Positions 25,268 to 36,670 of a DNA stretch of 64,000 nt are shown here, one piece after another. A program made the position numbers and the translations under genes. The stretch comes from Actinoplanes teichomyceticus ATCC 31121 (lineage in GTDB: Bacteria > Actinomycetota > Actinomycetes > Mycobacteriales > Micromonosporaceae): contig NZ_CP023865.1 in assembly GCF_003711105.1 (NCBI RefSeq), positions 4,675,001 through 4,739,000 on the forward strand. The letters are read 5' to 3'. Position 1 is the first letter of the stretch; every line of letters starts with the position of its first letter. The notes beneath the pieces are model-generated. The model saw only the letters and a program-made list of their open reading frames with translations. It was not told the DNA's origin and searched no databases.

Positions 25268-26623
25268 TCACAGGCCGGAAATCGCGACACCGGCGGCGGC
25301 CGGCAGCCCGGGGTCGGCGTGCCGGCCGGCGGCCGCCACGATCCGGTCCGGGCGGATCAGCAGCGCCCGCGGCGTGCCCGGGTCGGTCAGCGTGAACCCG
25401 TCGCCCAGGCGCGGCTCCAGGTCGGCCGGGCAGAGCCGGCCGCCGCCGCGCCCGACCAGCGGCCCTCGGCCGAGGGCGGGCCAGGCCACCGTCGTCGCGC
25501 GTCGCTCCACACCGGGCAGTTTGGTCACTGTCCGTAACATCGCGCGACGCAGCGGCGCGGAACGCCGGCTGCCGCCGGTCATCACCCAGCCGATCAGCAT
25601 CGCCATCCGGATCATGGTTTTCGCGTACGGCCGGCGCTCGCTCTCGTACGTCGCCAGCAGCCGTTCGTCCGCCCGCCCGTCCAGCACCATCGCCAGTTTC
25701 CAGGTCAGGTTGGCCGCGTCCCGGATCCCGGCGCACATGCCCTGCCCGATGAACGGCGGGGTCAGGTGGGCCGCGTCGCCGAGCAGGAACACCCGCCGGT
25801 CCTGCCACCGCTCGGCGACCGCCCCGCGGAACGTGTACTCCGCCTGCCGCTGGATGCTCAGCGCACCGGGGTCCGTCCCGCCCAGCCACGGCCGGATCCG
25901 CGGCAGCACCTCCGGCGCCGGCCCGGCGTCCAGCCGGAACTCCCATCGGTACCGCCCGGGCGTGACCATCATGAAGGTGGCCGCCCGCCGCGGGTCGCAC
26001 ACCTGCTGCACCCCGTCGTACGCCGGCAGCGGCACCGCCGACACCGCGTCCACCACCAGCCACCGCTGCTGGAAGCCGAGATCCTCCCAGAGCGCGCCGA
26101 TCGACGAGCGGACCACGCTGTTGGCGCCGTCGCAGCCGAGCACCGCGTCCGCCCACACCTCGCCCTCGGCACCGGAGTCAGCTGATCGATACCGGACACA
26201 CACCGGCCCGGACGGCGGCTGCTCCACGTCGTACACGGAAATCCCGCCGCGGATGGCGGCGGCCGGCAGCCGGGCCAGCCGGGCCCGCAGCAGCCGTTCC
26301 AGGTCGGGTTGGTGGAACATGTTGGCCTGTGGGAACCCGTGCGGGCCGACCGGATCGCGGGTGAACTCGGCGAGCACCCGCAGTCCCGGGTCGACCAGCT
26401 GCATGCCGGGCGCCGGCCGGGAGATCCGGGCCAGCTCGCCGGCCAGTCCGAGACCCGCGAAGATGCGGAACACCTCGTCGTCGAAGTGCACCGCGCGAGG
26501 CAGTGGGTACGGCTGCGCGAACCGGTCCAGGACCACGCAGCCGATGCCCCGCCGGGCCAGCATGAGCGCGGCGGTGAGCCCGGTCGGCCCGGCCCCGACG
26601 ATGACCACCGGCACGTGTTCCAT
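25268..26623 (-). CDS. FAD-dependent aromatic monooxygenase (PheA/TfdB/MhpA type)
   Basis: A 451-aa flavoprotein hydroxylase. The FAD-binding motifs are VVIVGAGPTGLTAALMLARR at the N-terminus, the middle DG motif GCDGANSVVRS, and the GD motif FLLGDAAHLTPPFIGQGMC. The substrate cannot be read from sequence; relatives hydroxylate phenols, hydroxyphenylpropionate or polyketides. ATG 26623 was chosen, and a GTG two codons earlier is possible. The C-terminal thioredoxin-like domain of PheA is short or absent. It lies downstream of the N-acetyltransferase on the same strand with a 57-bp gap, so they may be cotranscribed. Confidence 0.88.
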   Translation of the reverse strand: MEHVPVVIVGAGPTGLTAALMLARRGIGCVVLDRFAQPYPLPRAVHFDDEVFRIFAGLGLAGELARISRPAPGMQLVDPGLRVLAEFTRDPVGPHGFPQANMFHQPDLERLLRARLARLPAAAIRGGISVYDVEQPPSGPVCVRYRSADSGAEGEVWADAVLGCDGANSVVRSSIGALWEDLGFQQRWLVVDAVSAVPLPAYDGVQQVCDPRRAATFMMVTPGRYRWEFRLDAGPAPEVLPRIRPWLGGTDPGALSIQRQAEYTFRGAVAERWQDRRVFLLGDAAHLTPPFIGQGMCAGIRDAANLTWKLAMVLDGRADERLLATYESERRPYAKTMIRMAMLIGWVMTGGSRRSAPLRRAMLRTVTKLPGVERRATTVAWPALGRGPLVGRGGGRLCPADLEPRLGDGFTLTDPGTPRALLIRPDRIVAAAGRHADPGLPAAAGVAISGL

Positions 26624-26680
26624 GAGCACAGCTTGCCGAGCGCCGCCGTGGACCGCCAGCCGGGGCCCCGAGGTCCGGCG

Positions 26681-27448
26681 TCACTCCTGCGGGGGTGACG
26701 GGACGCGGTCCAGCTCGATCCCGAAGTGCACCCGGTACGCGCTGAGCACCTGCTCGTCCGAGGCGAGCGCGGTCTCGGCGCGCGCCGAGCCGGACGTGCG
26801 GATGAGGGTGCGTCCGCTCACCGTCACCCGGTCGTCGCCGTCGAGGCGGGTGCAGACCGGGTTGCGCCGGAAGTGCGATCCCGGCCAGGTCTGCTGCCAC
26901 CAGCAGGTCGGCGCGAAGTCGGACAGCTGCCGGGGCGTGCGCTCGATCCGGTACTGCGGCTCGCCGTCGCGCAGCACGTCCAGGTCGCCGCCGTCCGCGT
27001 CGGCCAGCCGGAACCGGCCACCGGGGTCCGGCTGCTCGCCCCGGTCGGCCAGCCGCAGCGGGTAGGAGCTGTGCCGACCGAAGCCGACGTCCACCAGCCA
27101 CGTGCCGTCCCGGCCGGCCGACACCAGCAGCGCGAGGTGGTCGAACGGCGGGCCCAGCCGGTGCTCGCCGTACACCCGCGCGCCGACCCGGGTCACGGCG
27201 TAACCGAGTTCCTCCAGCAGGACCGCGAACAGGCCGTTAAGCTCGTAACAGAACCCACCCCGGCGGCGCCGCACCACCTTGTCGAAAAGATCGTCCGGGT
27301 CGAGGGAGATCCGCTCGCCGAGATGGATGGCGAGGTTCTCGAACGGCACGGCGGTCTGGTGGGCGCGATGCAGCGCACGCAGCGTGGCGGCGTCCGCGGC
27401 GGCCGGCCGAGGGACGCCGATCCGGTCGAGGTAAGCAGTGACGTTCAC
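26681..27448 (-). CDS. Arylamine N-acetyltransferase
   Basis: A 255-aa enzyme that transfers acetyl from acetyl-CoA to arylamines, or forms amides in polyketide pathways. The catalytic triad is complete: C67 (RRGGFCYELN), H104 (PFDHLALLV) and D120 (WLVDVGFG). Two GTG codons are possible; 27448 is preferred because AGGAGG lies 8 nt upstream of it but only 2 nt from the GTG at 27454. Its neighbour is an aromatic hydroxylase, which suggests joint action on aromatic compounds. Confidence 0.93.
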   Translation of the reverse strand: MNVTAYLDRIGVPRPAAADAATLRALHRAHQTAVPFENLAIHLGERISLDPDDLFDKVVRRRRGGFCYELNGLFAVLLEELGYAVTRVGARVYGEHRLGPPFDHLALLVSAGRDGTWLVDVGFGRHSSYPLRLADRGEQPDPGGRFRLADADGGDLDVLRDGEPQYRIERTPRQLSDFAPTCWWQQTWPGSHFRRNPVCTRLDGDDRVTVSGRTLIRTSGSARAETALASDEQVLSAYRVHFGIELDRVPSPPQE

Positions 27449-27699
27449 CGCCACAGCCTCCTACCTCGACCCCGCTTCACGTCAAGTGCGCCGGCCGGAT
27501 CGGGCGGCGGCCACCGGGCCAGCGCATGGGCCCGGGTGGCGGGCGCGACGAACCGCGGGCCGGGCAGCCGGGGTGGGGCCCGGTGCCCGACCATTTGCGA
27601 AATCTTTTAAACAAAATTTATGGACATGAATGGAGTCAGCCGGTGCCCAGCCTCTAGTGTGAACCGACAGTTGTCCGTTTTTATGCAGAGGAGCGTCTA
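27449..27699. promoter_or_regulatory. Divergent promoter region with an AT-rich core
   Basis: The spacer between the acetyltransferase and DoxX genes includes a strikingly AT-rich stretch at about 27597-27634 (TCTTTTAAACAAAATTTATG). TAGTGT near 27653 is a possible -10 for the DoxX gene. The exact start sites cannot be fixed by eye. Confidence 0.35.
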
Positions 27700-28158
27700 T
27701 TGTCAACCCCCCGCTTCGCCAACGTCATCTGGCCGCTGTTCCGCATCGCCGTCGGCCTGCTGTTCGCCTGCCACGGTCTCGCCGGCCTGTTCGGCGTGCT
27801 CGGCGGCAACCGCGGCACCGGCGAATCGATCGCGGTCGGCACCTGGCCGAACTGGTACGCCGCCCTGATCCAGCTCAGCTGCGGCGCACTCGTGCTGCTC
27901 GGCCTGTTCACCCGCCCGGCCGCGATCCTGGCCTCCGGGTCGATGGCCTACGCCTACTTCGTCGTGCACCAGCCCGAAGGGCTGACGCCGATCGAGAACG
28001 GCGGGGTCCCCTCGGCCCTGTACGCCTGGTCGTTCCTGGTCATCGCGTCCCTCGGGGCCGGTCCCTGGTCGATCGACGCGCTGATCCGCAACCGGCGCGC
28101 CGATCCCGCCGTGACCACCGGCGAGAGGACGAAGCAGCCGGTGCCCGACCGGGCCTGA
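27700..28158 (+). CDS. DoxX-family membrane protein
   Basis: A 152-aa protein with four membrane helices and the DoxX pattern (LFRIAVGLLFACHGLAGLFG early, then GLFTRPAAILASGSMAYAYF). DoxX proteins are linked to thiosulfate/quinone redox or oxidative stress in different organisms; the role here is open. TTG 27700 is the start because GAGGAG lies 6 nt upstream and no other codon fits. It ends before a strong hairpin shared with the convergent ileS gene. Confidence 0.88.
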   Translation: MSTPRFANVIWPLFRIAVGLLFACHGLAGLFGVLGGNRGTGESIAVGTWPNWYAALIQLSCGALVLLGLFTRPAAILASGSMAYAYFVVHQPEGLTPIENGGVPSALYAWSFLVIASLGAGPWSIDALIRNRRADPAVTTGERTKQPVPDRA

Positions 28159-28164
28159 GAGGCT

Positions 28165-28200
28165 CCCGGTCCCCGCGCCCCCCGTGGCGCGGGGACCGGG
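28165..28200. terminator. Bidirectional hairpin between DoxX and ileS
   Basis: A perfect 15-bp stem, CCCGGTCCCCGCGCC (28165-28179) with GGCGCGGGGACCGGG (28186-28200), around a 6-nt loop, between two convergent genes. Confidence 0.8.
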
Positions 28201-28260
28201 ATCACCGGAGGCTGAACGCGACCAGCTGCGTGACCCGCTCGACCGTGCGAATCGGCTCGG

Positions 28261-31359
<3,099 letters not shown>

Positions 31360-31367
31360 GTCGCGAC

Positions 31368-31373
31368 ACTCTA
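31368..31373 (-). promoter_or_regulatory. Candidate -10 for ileS
   Basis: TAGAGT on the minus strand, 8 nt before ATG 31359. Its first three bases are the stop codon of the upstream remnant. Confidence 0.35.
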
Positions 31374-31610
31374 CTGAGTCTTGCCCAGCGACATGTGGGC
31401 GACCTTGCCGCCGGCCAGCTCGAACAGCAGGGTCCAGCCGTCGTCGCCGGGCACCGCGACGCGGTAGTCGTTGCGGACCGTCTGCGCCCCGGTACGCCGT
31501 CTGCACCTCGCCCAGGGTGGAGCCGCGCCTCGGTCATGCCGACGGTCAGCTTGCCGTACCGGTCCAGGCCGAAGTGGTCGGCGTCCGAACGGTCGCCGGG
31601 GCCGCGCGGC
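31371..31610 (-). pseudogene. Frameshifted C-terminal remnant of a small exported protein
   Basis: Three frames each carry part of one plausible protein: GLDRYGKLTVGMTEA, then STLGEVQTAYRGA, then QTVRNDYRVAVPGDDGWTLL followed by FELAGGKVAHMSLGKTQ and a stop at 31371. The pattern (GLDxYGxLxxGMTxA...) resembles small secreted proteins of actinomycetes. Two frameshifts and no N-terminus make it non-functional as written; sequencing error in this short stretch is an alternative. Confidence 0.5.
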
Positions 31611-31618
31611 CGCCGGGA

Positions 31619-32416
31619 TCAGGAGCGCGGGGCGGGGCCGATGCCGCAGGCGGTGATGCCGTGCGCCCGCAGCGTGCGGTGGCTACGCTGCACCGCCCGG
31701 CTGCCGCCCACCGCGATCGGGTAACCGCCCACCCGGCCGGCGTGGAGCATCAGCGTCACCGCCCGCGCCAGCGCCACTCCGGGCAGCGCCGACCACACCG
31801 CGGTCACCGCGGAGTCCAGCGACTGGGCGCGGTCGGCGCCCAGGTACACCGCGGCGGCCGGGGGCCGGGTGTCGAGCCGGTGCGGCGCCGGCGGGGGCGG
31901 GTCGGTGGCCTGCACGACCGGCCACAGCGACTCGACCAGGCCGGGCAGGTCGGCGTCGCGGCGGAAGTCACGGCCGGCGGGGCGCGGCGGGGTCACCGGC
32001 GGCTCGTCGCAGGCGAACGGCTCGGCGCACGCCGGGCAGCGGCCGAGCAGGTGGTTGGCCTGCCGGGCCAGCTCGCCGCGCCGCTCGGCGGTGTGCACCA
32101 GGTTGGCGAAGGGGCCGTTGGCGTACCGCGACCGGATGGCGCGTTTGACCCGCCGGGCCGCCTCGAACGCGTCCGGCCCGCGCAGCAGCAGCACCTCCGA
32201 GACACCGCCACACAGGTAGCGGTCGAGGAAGGCGCGCATCAGCGCGTGGCCACCATCGGTGTACTCCGACCAGAGCAGGCGCACGTCGGACGGGGTCAAC
32301 GCGACCGGATGACGGCACACGACGGCCAACCCCTCGGCGGCGGCCGCGGCTTCCACGGCCGGGCGCCGGCCCGTACTCAGGCAGTCGGGTTTGAGGAGAA
32401 CGAACGCCCGTTCCAC
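31619..32416 (-). CDS. Nucleoside-diphosphate-kinase-like domain fused to an unknown C-terminal domain
   Basis: A 265-aa protein. Residues 1 to about 115 resemble NDK: ERAFVLLKPDCLSTG (phosphate-binding Lys), a central LLLRGPDAFEAARRVKRAIR, and RYANGPFANLVHTAE, where the His aligns with the phosphorylated His of NDK (NxxHGSDS). The rest of the active-site loop differs. The C-terminal 150 residues have a CPAC pair and no family I know. GTG 32416 follows GAGGAGGG at normal spacing. Whether it still transfers phosphate is uncertain. Confidence 0.7.
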   Translation of the reverse strand: MERAFVLLKPDCLSTGRRPAVEAAAAAEGLAVVCRHPVALTPSDVRLLWSEYTDGGHALMRAFLDRYLCGGVSEVLLLRGPDAFEAARRVKRAIRSRYANGPFANLVHTAERRGELARQANHLLGRCPACAEPFACDEPPVTPPRPAGRDFRRDADLPGLVESLWPVVQATDPPPPAPHRLDTRPPAAAVYLGADRAQSLDSAVTAVWSALPGVALARAVTLMLHAGRVGGYPIAVGGSRAVQRSHRTLRAHGITACGIGPAPRS

Positions 32417-32567
32417 ACCCGCCCTCCTCGCGCCGCCGGGTCCGCAATCCTACCGTCGGCGGACCGGCGAACCGGCCCGGCGCGGGCCACCCGATGCCCG
32501 GGGCGGGCCCGGCGGCCGGGGGTAAATAGCTGGCCGCCGATCGCGGGCGGCTGGAAAGATCCGCCTG

Positions 32568-32909
32568 ATGCGGACGAATCTGACACGCGGCACGCCGGTC
32601 AGCGCGATCGCCGGCGCCGAGGTGGCCGACACCGTGCTGACGCCGCCGGACTGGAGCGGCGCCGAGCGGCTGCCGCTGGTCCCGGTACTGCACGGCGCCG
32701 ATTCCCCGGCCGACGCCCCGGTCATGATGCGGCCGCTGATCGACGGCGCGGACCTGCCGCGCACGCTGGCCGCCCGGGACTCCACCCCCACCGTCGGCGG
32801 CTCCTGCCCGGGCGTCGGGCAGCGGCTGGTCGCCGAGCTCGCCGACGAGCTGGCCGGGGCCGCCCCCCGGGATCCGTCCGCCACCCGCCGCTACGGCGTG
32901 CTCCCGTGA
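32568..32909 (+). CDS. Small hypothetical protein coupled to the APH-family gene
   Basis: A 113-aa protein. One segment, ERLPLVPVLHGADSPADAPV, is reminiscent of the first strand and oxyanion loop of alpha/beta esterases, but no nucleophile elbow or catalytic His follows, so it may be a shortened relative or a different fold. It ends with a GTGA overlap that starts the kinase gene, which argues for real translation. ATG 32568 has only a weak GGAAAG upstream. Confidence 0.5.
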   Translation: MRTNLTRGTPVSAIAGAEVADTVLTPPDWSGAERLPLVPVLHGADSPADAPVMMRPLIDGADLPRTLAARDSTPTVGGSCPGVGQRLVAELADELAGAAPRDPSATRRYGVLP

Positions 32910-33760
32910 CGGTCCGCACGGCGACCGCGCGTTCGCTGATCGCCGCCCAGTTCCCGCGCTGGCGTGCGCTGCCGGTACGGCGGGTCGCCGGTCAGGGCAC
33001 GGTCAACGCCGTGTTCCGCCTCGGCGACCGGCTCTGCGCCCGGTTCCCGCTGCAGGACGAGGACGTGGTGGCCGAGGCGGCGGCGGCCCGCGAGCTGTGC
33101 GGGGCGACCCGCTTCGCCACGCCGGAGCCGGTGGCGATCGGCGAGCCGGGCCCCGGTTTCGAGCGGCGCTGGGCCGTGCAGACCTGGCTGGAGGGCACCG
33201 TGACCACGCCGGACAGTCACGCGTCGGCGGAGGTGTTCGCGCGGGACCTGGCCGAGCTCGTGCACGGCGTACGCGCCCTGGACACCCGGGGGCGCACGTT
33301 CGCCGGGCGCGGCCGCGGCGGCGACCTGCGCGGGCAGGACGAGTGGATGGCGACCTGCCTGCGCCGCAGCGAGGGCCTGCTGGACGTGCCACCCCTGCGG
33401 CGGCTGTGGGCCGGCCTGCGTGAGCTGCCCCGCGAGGCCCCGGACGTGATGTGCCACCGGGACCTGATTCCCGGCAACCTGCTGGCCACCGGCGACCGCC
33501 TGACCGGCGTGCTGGACGTGGGCGGCCTGGGCCCGTGCGACCCGGCCCTGGACCTGGTGTGCGCGTGGCACCTGCTGGGGCCGGCCGCCCGCCGGGTGCT
33601 GCGCGCCGAGCTGGGCTGCGACGACCTGACCTGGGAACGCGGCCGGGCCTGGGCGTTCGTGCAGTCGATGGGCCTGGTCTGGTACTACGAGCGGCGCAAC
33701 CCGGCGATGGCCCGGCTGGGCCGCAGCACCCTGGCCCGGATCAGCTCACCCGGACGCTGA
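32906..33760 (+). CDS. Aminoglycoside phosphotransferase (APH)-family kinase
   Basis: A 284-aa protein with the kinase-like APH fold. The catalytic loop is H184-R-D186-LIPGN191 and the metal-binding Asp is D204 in GVLDVGGLGP; the N-lobe GQGTVNAVFRLGD is also typical. The family phosphorylates small molecules including antibiotics and sugars, and resistance is not implied. GTG 32906 overlaps the previous stop (GTGA). The 3' end, including the stop codon, is duplicated by a 53-bp repeat. Confidence 0.85.
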   Translation: MTVRTATARSLIAAQFPRWRALPVRRVAGQGTVNAVFRLGDRLCARFPLQDEDVVAEAAAARELCGATRFATPEPVAIGEPGPGFERRWAVQTWLEGTVTTPDSHASAEVFARDLAELVHGVRALDTRGRTFAGRGRGGDLRGQDEWMATCLRRSEGLLDVPPLRRLWAGLRELPREAPDVMCHRDLIPGNLLATGDRLTGVLDVGGLGPCDPALDLVCAWHLLGPAARRVLRAELGCDDLTWERGRAWAFVQSMGLVWYYERRNPAMARLGRSTLARISSPGR

Positions 33761-33851
33761 CCGTGATGCGCGCGTCCGGGGCCGGTGCGGCATCCTCGTC
33801 ACCCGGACGCTGACCGTGATGCGCGCGTCCGGGGCCGGTGCGGCATCCTCG
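33746..33851. repeat. 53-bp tandem duplication across the APH-gene stop codon
   Basis: 33746-33798 and 33799-33851 are identical (starting TCACCCGGACGCTGACCGTG), followed by a partial third copy. The first copy contains the last codons and the TGA of the kinase gene. Confidence 0.92.
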
Positions 33852-33907
33852 TCACCGGGCGGCACGTCGCCGGCGCACGCCGCCGGGGCCCGATCGTGCG
33901 ATCCCGG

Positions 33908-34456
33908 TCACCCGGCGCGCCGCCGGGCCCGGCGGGCCGCGAGCTCGTCGCCCGCCGCCGGTTCCTCGGGCAGTTCCCCGGCCGGCTGCGGCGCGGCCGG
34001 CTCCGCGGGCAGATGCGACAGCGAACCCTGGATCTCCTTGAACGCCCCGCCGATCGCGATGCCGAACACCCCCTGCCCGCCCTGCAGCAGGTCGACGACC
34101 TCCTCCGGGGAACGGCACTCGTACACCGTCGTGCCGTCCGAGATCAGCGTGATCCCGGCCAGGTCCTCCACCCCGTGCGAACGCAGCGTGTCGATCGCGC
34201 GGCGGATGTTCTGCAGCGACACCCCGGCGTCCAGCAGGCGCTTGACGACCTTGAGGACCACCAGGTCACGGAACGAGTAGAGGCGCGACGTGCCGGAGCC
34301 GGAAGCGTCCCGGACACTCGGGACCACCAGCGTGGTGCGCGCCCAGTAGTCGAGCTGGCGGTAGCTGATCCCGACCGCCTGGCAAGCCGTCACTCCGCGA
34401 TAGCCGACCGAGCCGTCCTCGCCGACGAGTGGGCCCTCAAGAGGCTGCTCGTGCAC
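33908..34456 (-). CDS. MerR-family regulator (Rv1830-like)
   Basis: A 182-aa regulator. The N-terminal HTH is GYRGVTACQAVGISYRQLDY followed by WARTTLVVPSVR and the MerR-typical FRDLVVLKVVKRLLDAGVSL. The tail is acidic and Ala/Pro-rich. GTG 34456 follows GGGGAGG. In mycobacteria the same position in the same block is held by a MerR protein next to the bifunctional nuclease gene, and the gene order here is conserved. The ligand is unknown. Confidence 0.88.
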   Translation of the reverse strand: MHEQPLEGPLVGEDGSVGYRGVTACQAVGISYRQLDYWARTTLVVPSVRDASGSGTSRLYSFRDLVVLKVVKRLLDAGVSLQNIRRAIDTLRSHGVEDLAGITLISDGTTVYECRSPEEVVDLLQGGQGVFGIAIGGAFKEIQGSLSHLPAEPAAPQPAGELPEEPAAGDELAARRARRRAG

Positions 34457-34664
34457 GCGACTACCTCCCCGCTGCCCATCATCTCTCGACCTGGGCGGTG
34501 CCGGTTCACCTGGACGTCACGAGCGTATATCTCAGTCCCGGGGGAAACATGGAGGTAACGGCACGACACGCCGCGTTAGGACGAGCGACACGCCGACACG
34601 CCGTTACTCTCAGCGGTTTTCCGGCGTTTCCAGCACCGTCGGGCAGCGACGGCGGCACGGCCGC

Positions 34665-35129
34665 TCAGCCGGCGAAGTCCTCCGGGCGGACCTGGTCCAG
34701 GAACTCCCGGAACTTCTCGACCTCGTCCTCCTGCTCGTCCGGGATGACGATGCCGGCCTCGGTCAGCACCTGCTCGGCGCACCGGATCGGCGCGCCGACC
34801 CGCAACGCCAGCGCGATCGAGTCACTGGGCCGCGCCGACACCCGCACATCGTCGCCGATCAGCAGGTCGGCGTAGAAGACGTTGTCCTTCAGCTCGGTGA
34901 TCTCGACCGCCTTCAGCGGCGCCTGCAGCGCCGCCAGGATGTCCCGCAGCAGATCATGCGTCAACGGCCGGGCCGGCTTCACGCCCTGCTGCTCGTAGGC
35001 GATCGCGGTCGCCTCCACCGCACCGATCCAGATCGGCAGGTACCGGTCGCCGTCGACTTCCCGCAGCAACACGATCGGCTGGTTGCTGGGCAGCTCCACA
35101 CGGACCCCGACCACGCTCAGCTCGCGCAC
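34665..35129 (-). CDS. Bifunctional nuclease family protein (Rv1829-like, DUF151)
   Basis: A 154-aa protein: RELSVVGVRVELPSNQPIVL, then YLPIWIGAVEATAIAYEQQG and the conserved RPSDSIALALRVGAPI. Plant relatives have DNase/RNase activity, and the bacterial role is not settled. GTG 35129 follows GGAGG by 6 nt, trimming 20 residues from the longest frame. It lies 126 bp downstream of the ftsR-type gene on the same strand. Confidence 0.9.
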   Translation of the reverse strand: MRELSVVGVRVELPSNQPIVLLREVDGDRYLPIWIGAVEATAIAYEQQGVKPARPLTHDLLRDILAALQAPLKAVEITELKDNVFYADLLIGDDVRVSARPSDSIALALRVGAPIRCAEQVLTEAGIVIPDEQEDEVEKFREFLDQVRPEDFAG

Positions 35130-35255
35130 CGCCCGCCTCCGTGTTCGTTGATGTCGCCGTCCCCCGGACGGCCGCCCCTTACCCTGCACGGTACACGCAC
35201 GCGGACCTCCTCCGCCCCGCGCGGGATACCCCGCACGGACCGGGTCGAACCCGGA

Positions 35256-35996
35256 TCAGCGACCCAGTTCACCGCGCAGCCCGGTGCGTACCAGCGCCGC
35301 GTGCAGCCGCTGCGACAGTGCCTGCAGCTCACGAGCGGTCTCGGCGGCCCGGGCCCGCGCCGCCGGATCCTGCTGACGCGCCAGCGGCGCCAGCAGCTGG
35401 GTGAACAGGCCGACCTCACGATCGGCCGCGTTGCGGAACGCCCGCAGGTGACGCACCTCCAGGCCGTACCGGGTCAGGCCGACCACCGCCTCCACGATGA
35501 TCACCGCGTCGGTGTCGTACCAGCCCGGCGGGCGGGCCACGACCAGGCCGATCTGCTCCAGCTCGGCCAGCATCGCCTCGTCGACCCCGGTCCGCTGCAC
35601 CAGGTCGTCCTTCGGGATCCTGGTGTCGGCCGGATCGGCGGCCCGCTGCGTGCCGACCGCCACCAGCGTCGGTCGCTGCGGAACCACCGGTTCCTGCTCC
35701 ATCCGGTCCAGCTGCTCGCGGATGACCCGGAGCGGGAGGTACTGATCACGCTGCGCGGTCAGCACGAACCGCAGCCGGGCCACGTCGTTCCACGAGTACT
35801 TGCGGTACCCGGAGGCGGTGCGTTGCGGGTCGACCAGACCCTCCGCCTCCAGGAACCGCAACTTCGAGATCGTGGTGTCGGGGAACTCGGTGCGCAGATG
35901 GGCCAGCACCTCCCCGATGCTCATCAGCGCACCATCGCGCCCGGCCTGGGGACGCGAGGCCCCCGGGTCGCGTGCGGCCGCCCCCGACGGGTTCAC
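35256..35996 (-). CDS. ftsR: MerR-type regulator of the FtsR/Rv1828 group
   Basis: A 246-aa regulator with the HTH segment MSIGEVLAHLRTEFPDTTIS then KLRFLEAEGLVDPQRTASGY, characteristic of Rv1828/FtsR. In Corynebacterium the FtsR protein activates ftsZ, linking it to cell division; the same role here is inferred from homology and context. GTG 35996 overlaps the garA stop (GTGA). An internal ATG at 35924 gives a shorter product that matches the usual N-terminus and remains possible. Confidence 0.85.
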   Translation of the reverse strand: MNPSGAAARDPGASRPQAGRDGALMSIGEVLAHLRTEFPDTTISKLRFLEAEGLVDPQRTASGYRKYSWNDVARLRFVLTAQRDQYLPLRVIREQLDRMEQEPVVPQRPTLVAVGTQRAADPADTRIPKDDLVQRTGVDEAMLAELEQIGLVVARPPGWYDTDAVIIVEAVVGLTRYGLEVRHLRAFRNAADREVGLFTQLLAPLARQQDPAARARAAETARELQALSQRLHAALVRTGLRGELGR

Positions 35997-36445
35997 GCCC
36001 GGCCGCCCTCGCCCTCCGGCCGCGGGCCGGCGATGAACACCAGACGGAACTTGCCGATCTGGACCTCGTCGCCGTTGCTCAGCGTCGCCGCCTCGACCCG
36101 CTCCCGGTTCACGTACGTGCCGTTGAGCGAGCCCACGTCGCGCACGGTGAACACGCCCCCGTCACGGTGGAACTCGGCGTGGCGGCGGGAAACCGTCACG
36201 TCGTCGAGGAAGATGTCACTGTCCGGGTGCCGCCCGCTGGTCGTCACGTCGTGGTCCAGCAGGAACCGGGCGCCCGCGTTCGGGCCACGGCGGACCACCA
36301 GCAGCGCCATCCCGGGCGGCAGCGAGCCGGACATGCGGCTCGGCACCACGTCGGTCTCGGGACCCTCGAGCACCTCGTCAAGGGCGCCAAGGTTCAGCGT
36401 GGACGTGACGTCGAGCGGGGGGAACTCGTCGTCTGGGCGCGTCAT
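35993..36445 (-). CDS. garA: FHA-domain regulator GarA/OdhI
   Basis: A 150-aa protein. The forkhead-associated domain (about 48-140) keeps the phosphothreonine-binding residues in SGRHPDSDIFLDDVTVSRRH and VRDVGSLNGTYVN. A Thr-rich segment near residues 13-17 (VTSTLN) is where Ser/Thr kinases phosphorylate relatives, which then fold back on the FHA domain and stop inhibiting 2-oxoglutarate dehydrogenase and glutamate dehydrogenase. The canonical ETTSV motif is not exact. ATG 36445 follows GAGGTGG. Confidence 0.9.
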   Translation of the reverse strand: MTRPDDEFPPLDVTSTLNLGALDEVLEGPETDVVPSRMSGSLPPGMALLVVRRGPNAGARFLLDHDVTTSGRHPDSDIFLDDVTVSRRHAEFHRDGGVFTVRDVGSLNGTYVNRERVEAATLSNGDEVQIGKFRLVFIAGPRPEGEGGRA

Positions 36446-36670
36446 CGGACCACCTCACGGATCAGTTGGTCGTCGCCTCGACCGGCAAGGTCGTGATGTT
36501 GCGACCTCGCCGAGGCCATTACGGCCCGACGCACGACTAGTGGTTTTGGGTAGGACGGTTTCAAAGGCATAACACTTGTGCTTGCGTTCCGCGAGCCTAG
36601 TCAGCGCCAATATCGCAGAGCAACCGGACGCGCGGACGTGCTTCGAGATCCGGGTCGATGCCCCGGCTTC
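36446..36670. promoter_or_regulatory. Spacer between gcvH and garA, likely promoter region
   Basis: 225 bp with an AT-richer core around 36540-36590. On the minus strand TTGAAA is followed after 19 nt by TAGTCG, a weak promoter candidate for garA-ftsR. Confidence 0.3.

Noticed and set aside
31510..31530. T-box-like sequence (AGGGTGGAGCCGCG) near ileS
   Set aside because: It lies on the plus strand, opposite to ileS, lacks the exact TGGNACC core and has no gene downstream in its own orientation.
35235..35265. GGGTCGAACCCGG resembling a tRNA T-arm
   Set aside because: No acceptor, D or anticodon arms could be built around it, and it lies in a short operon spacer.
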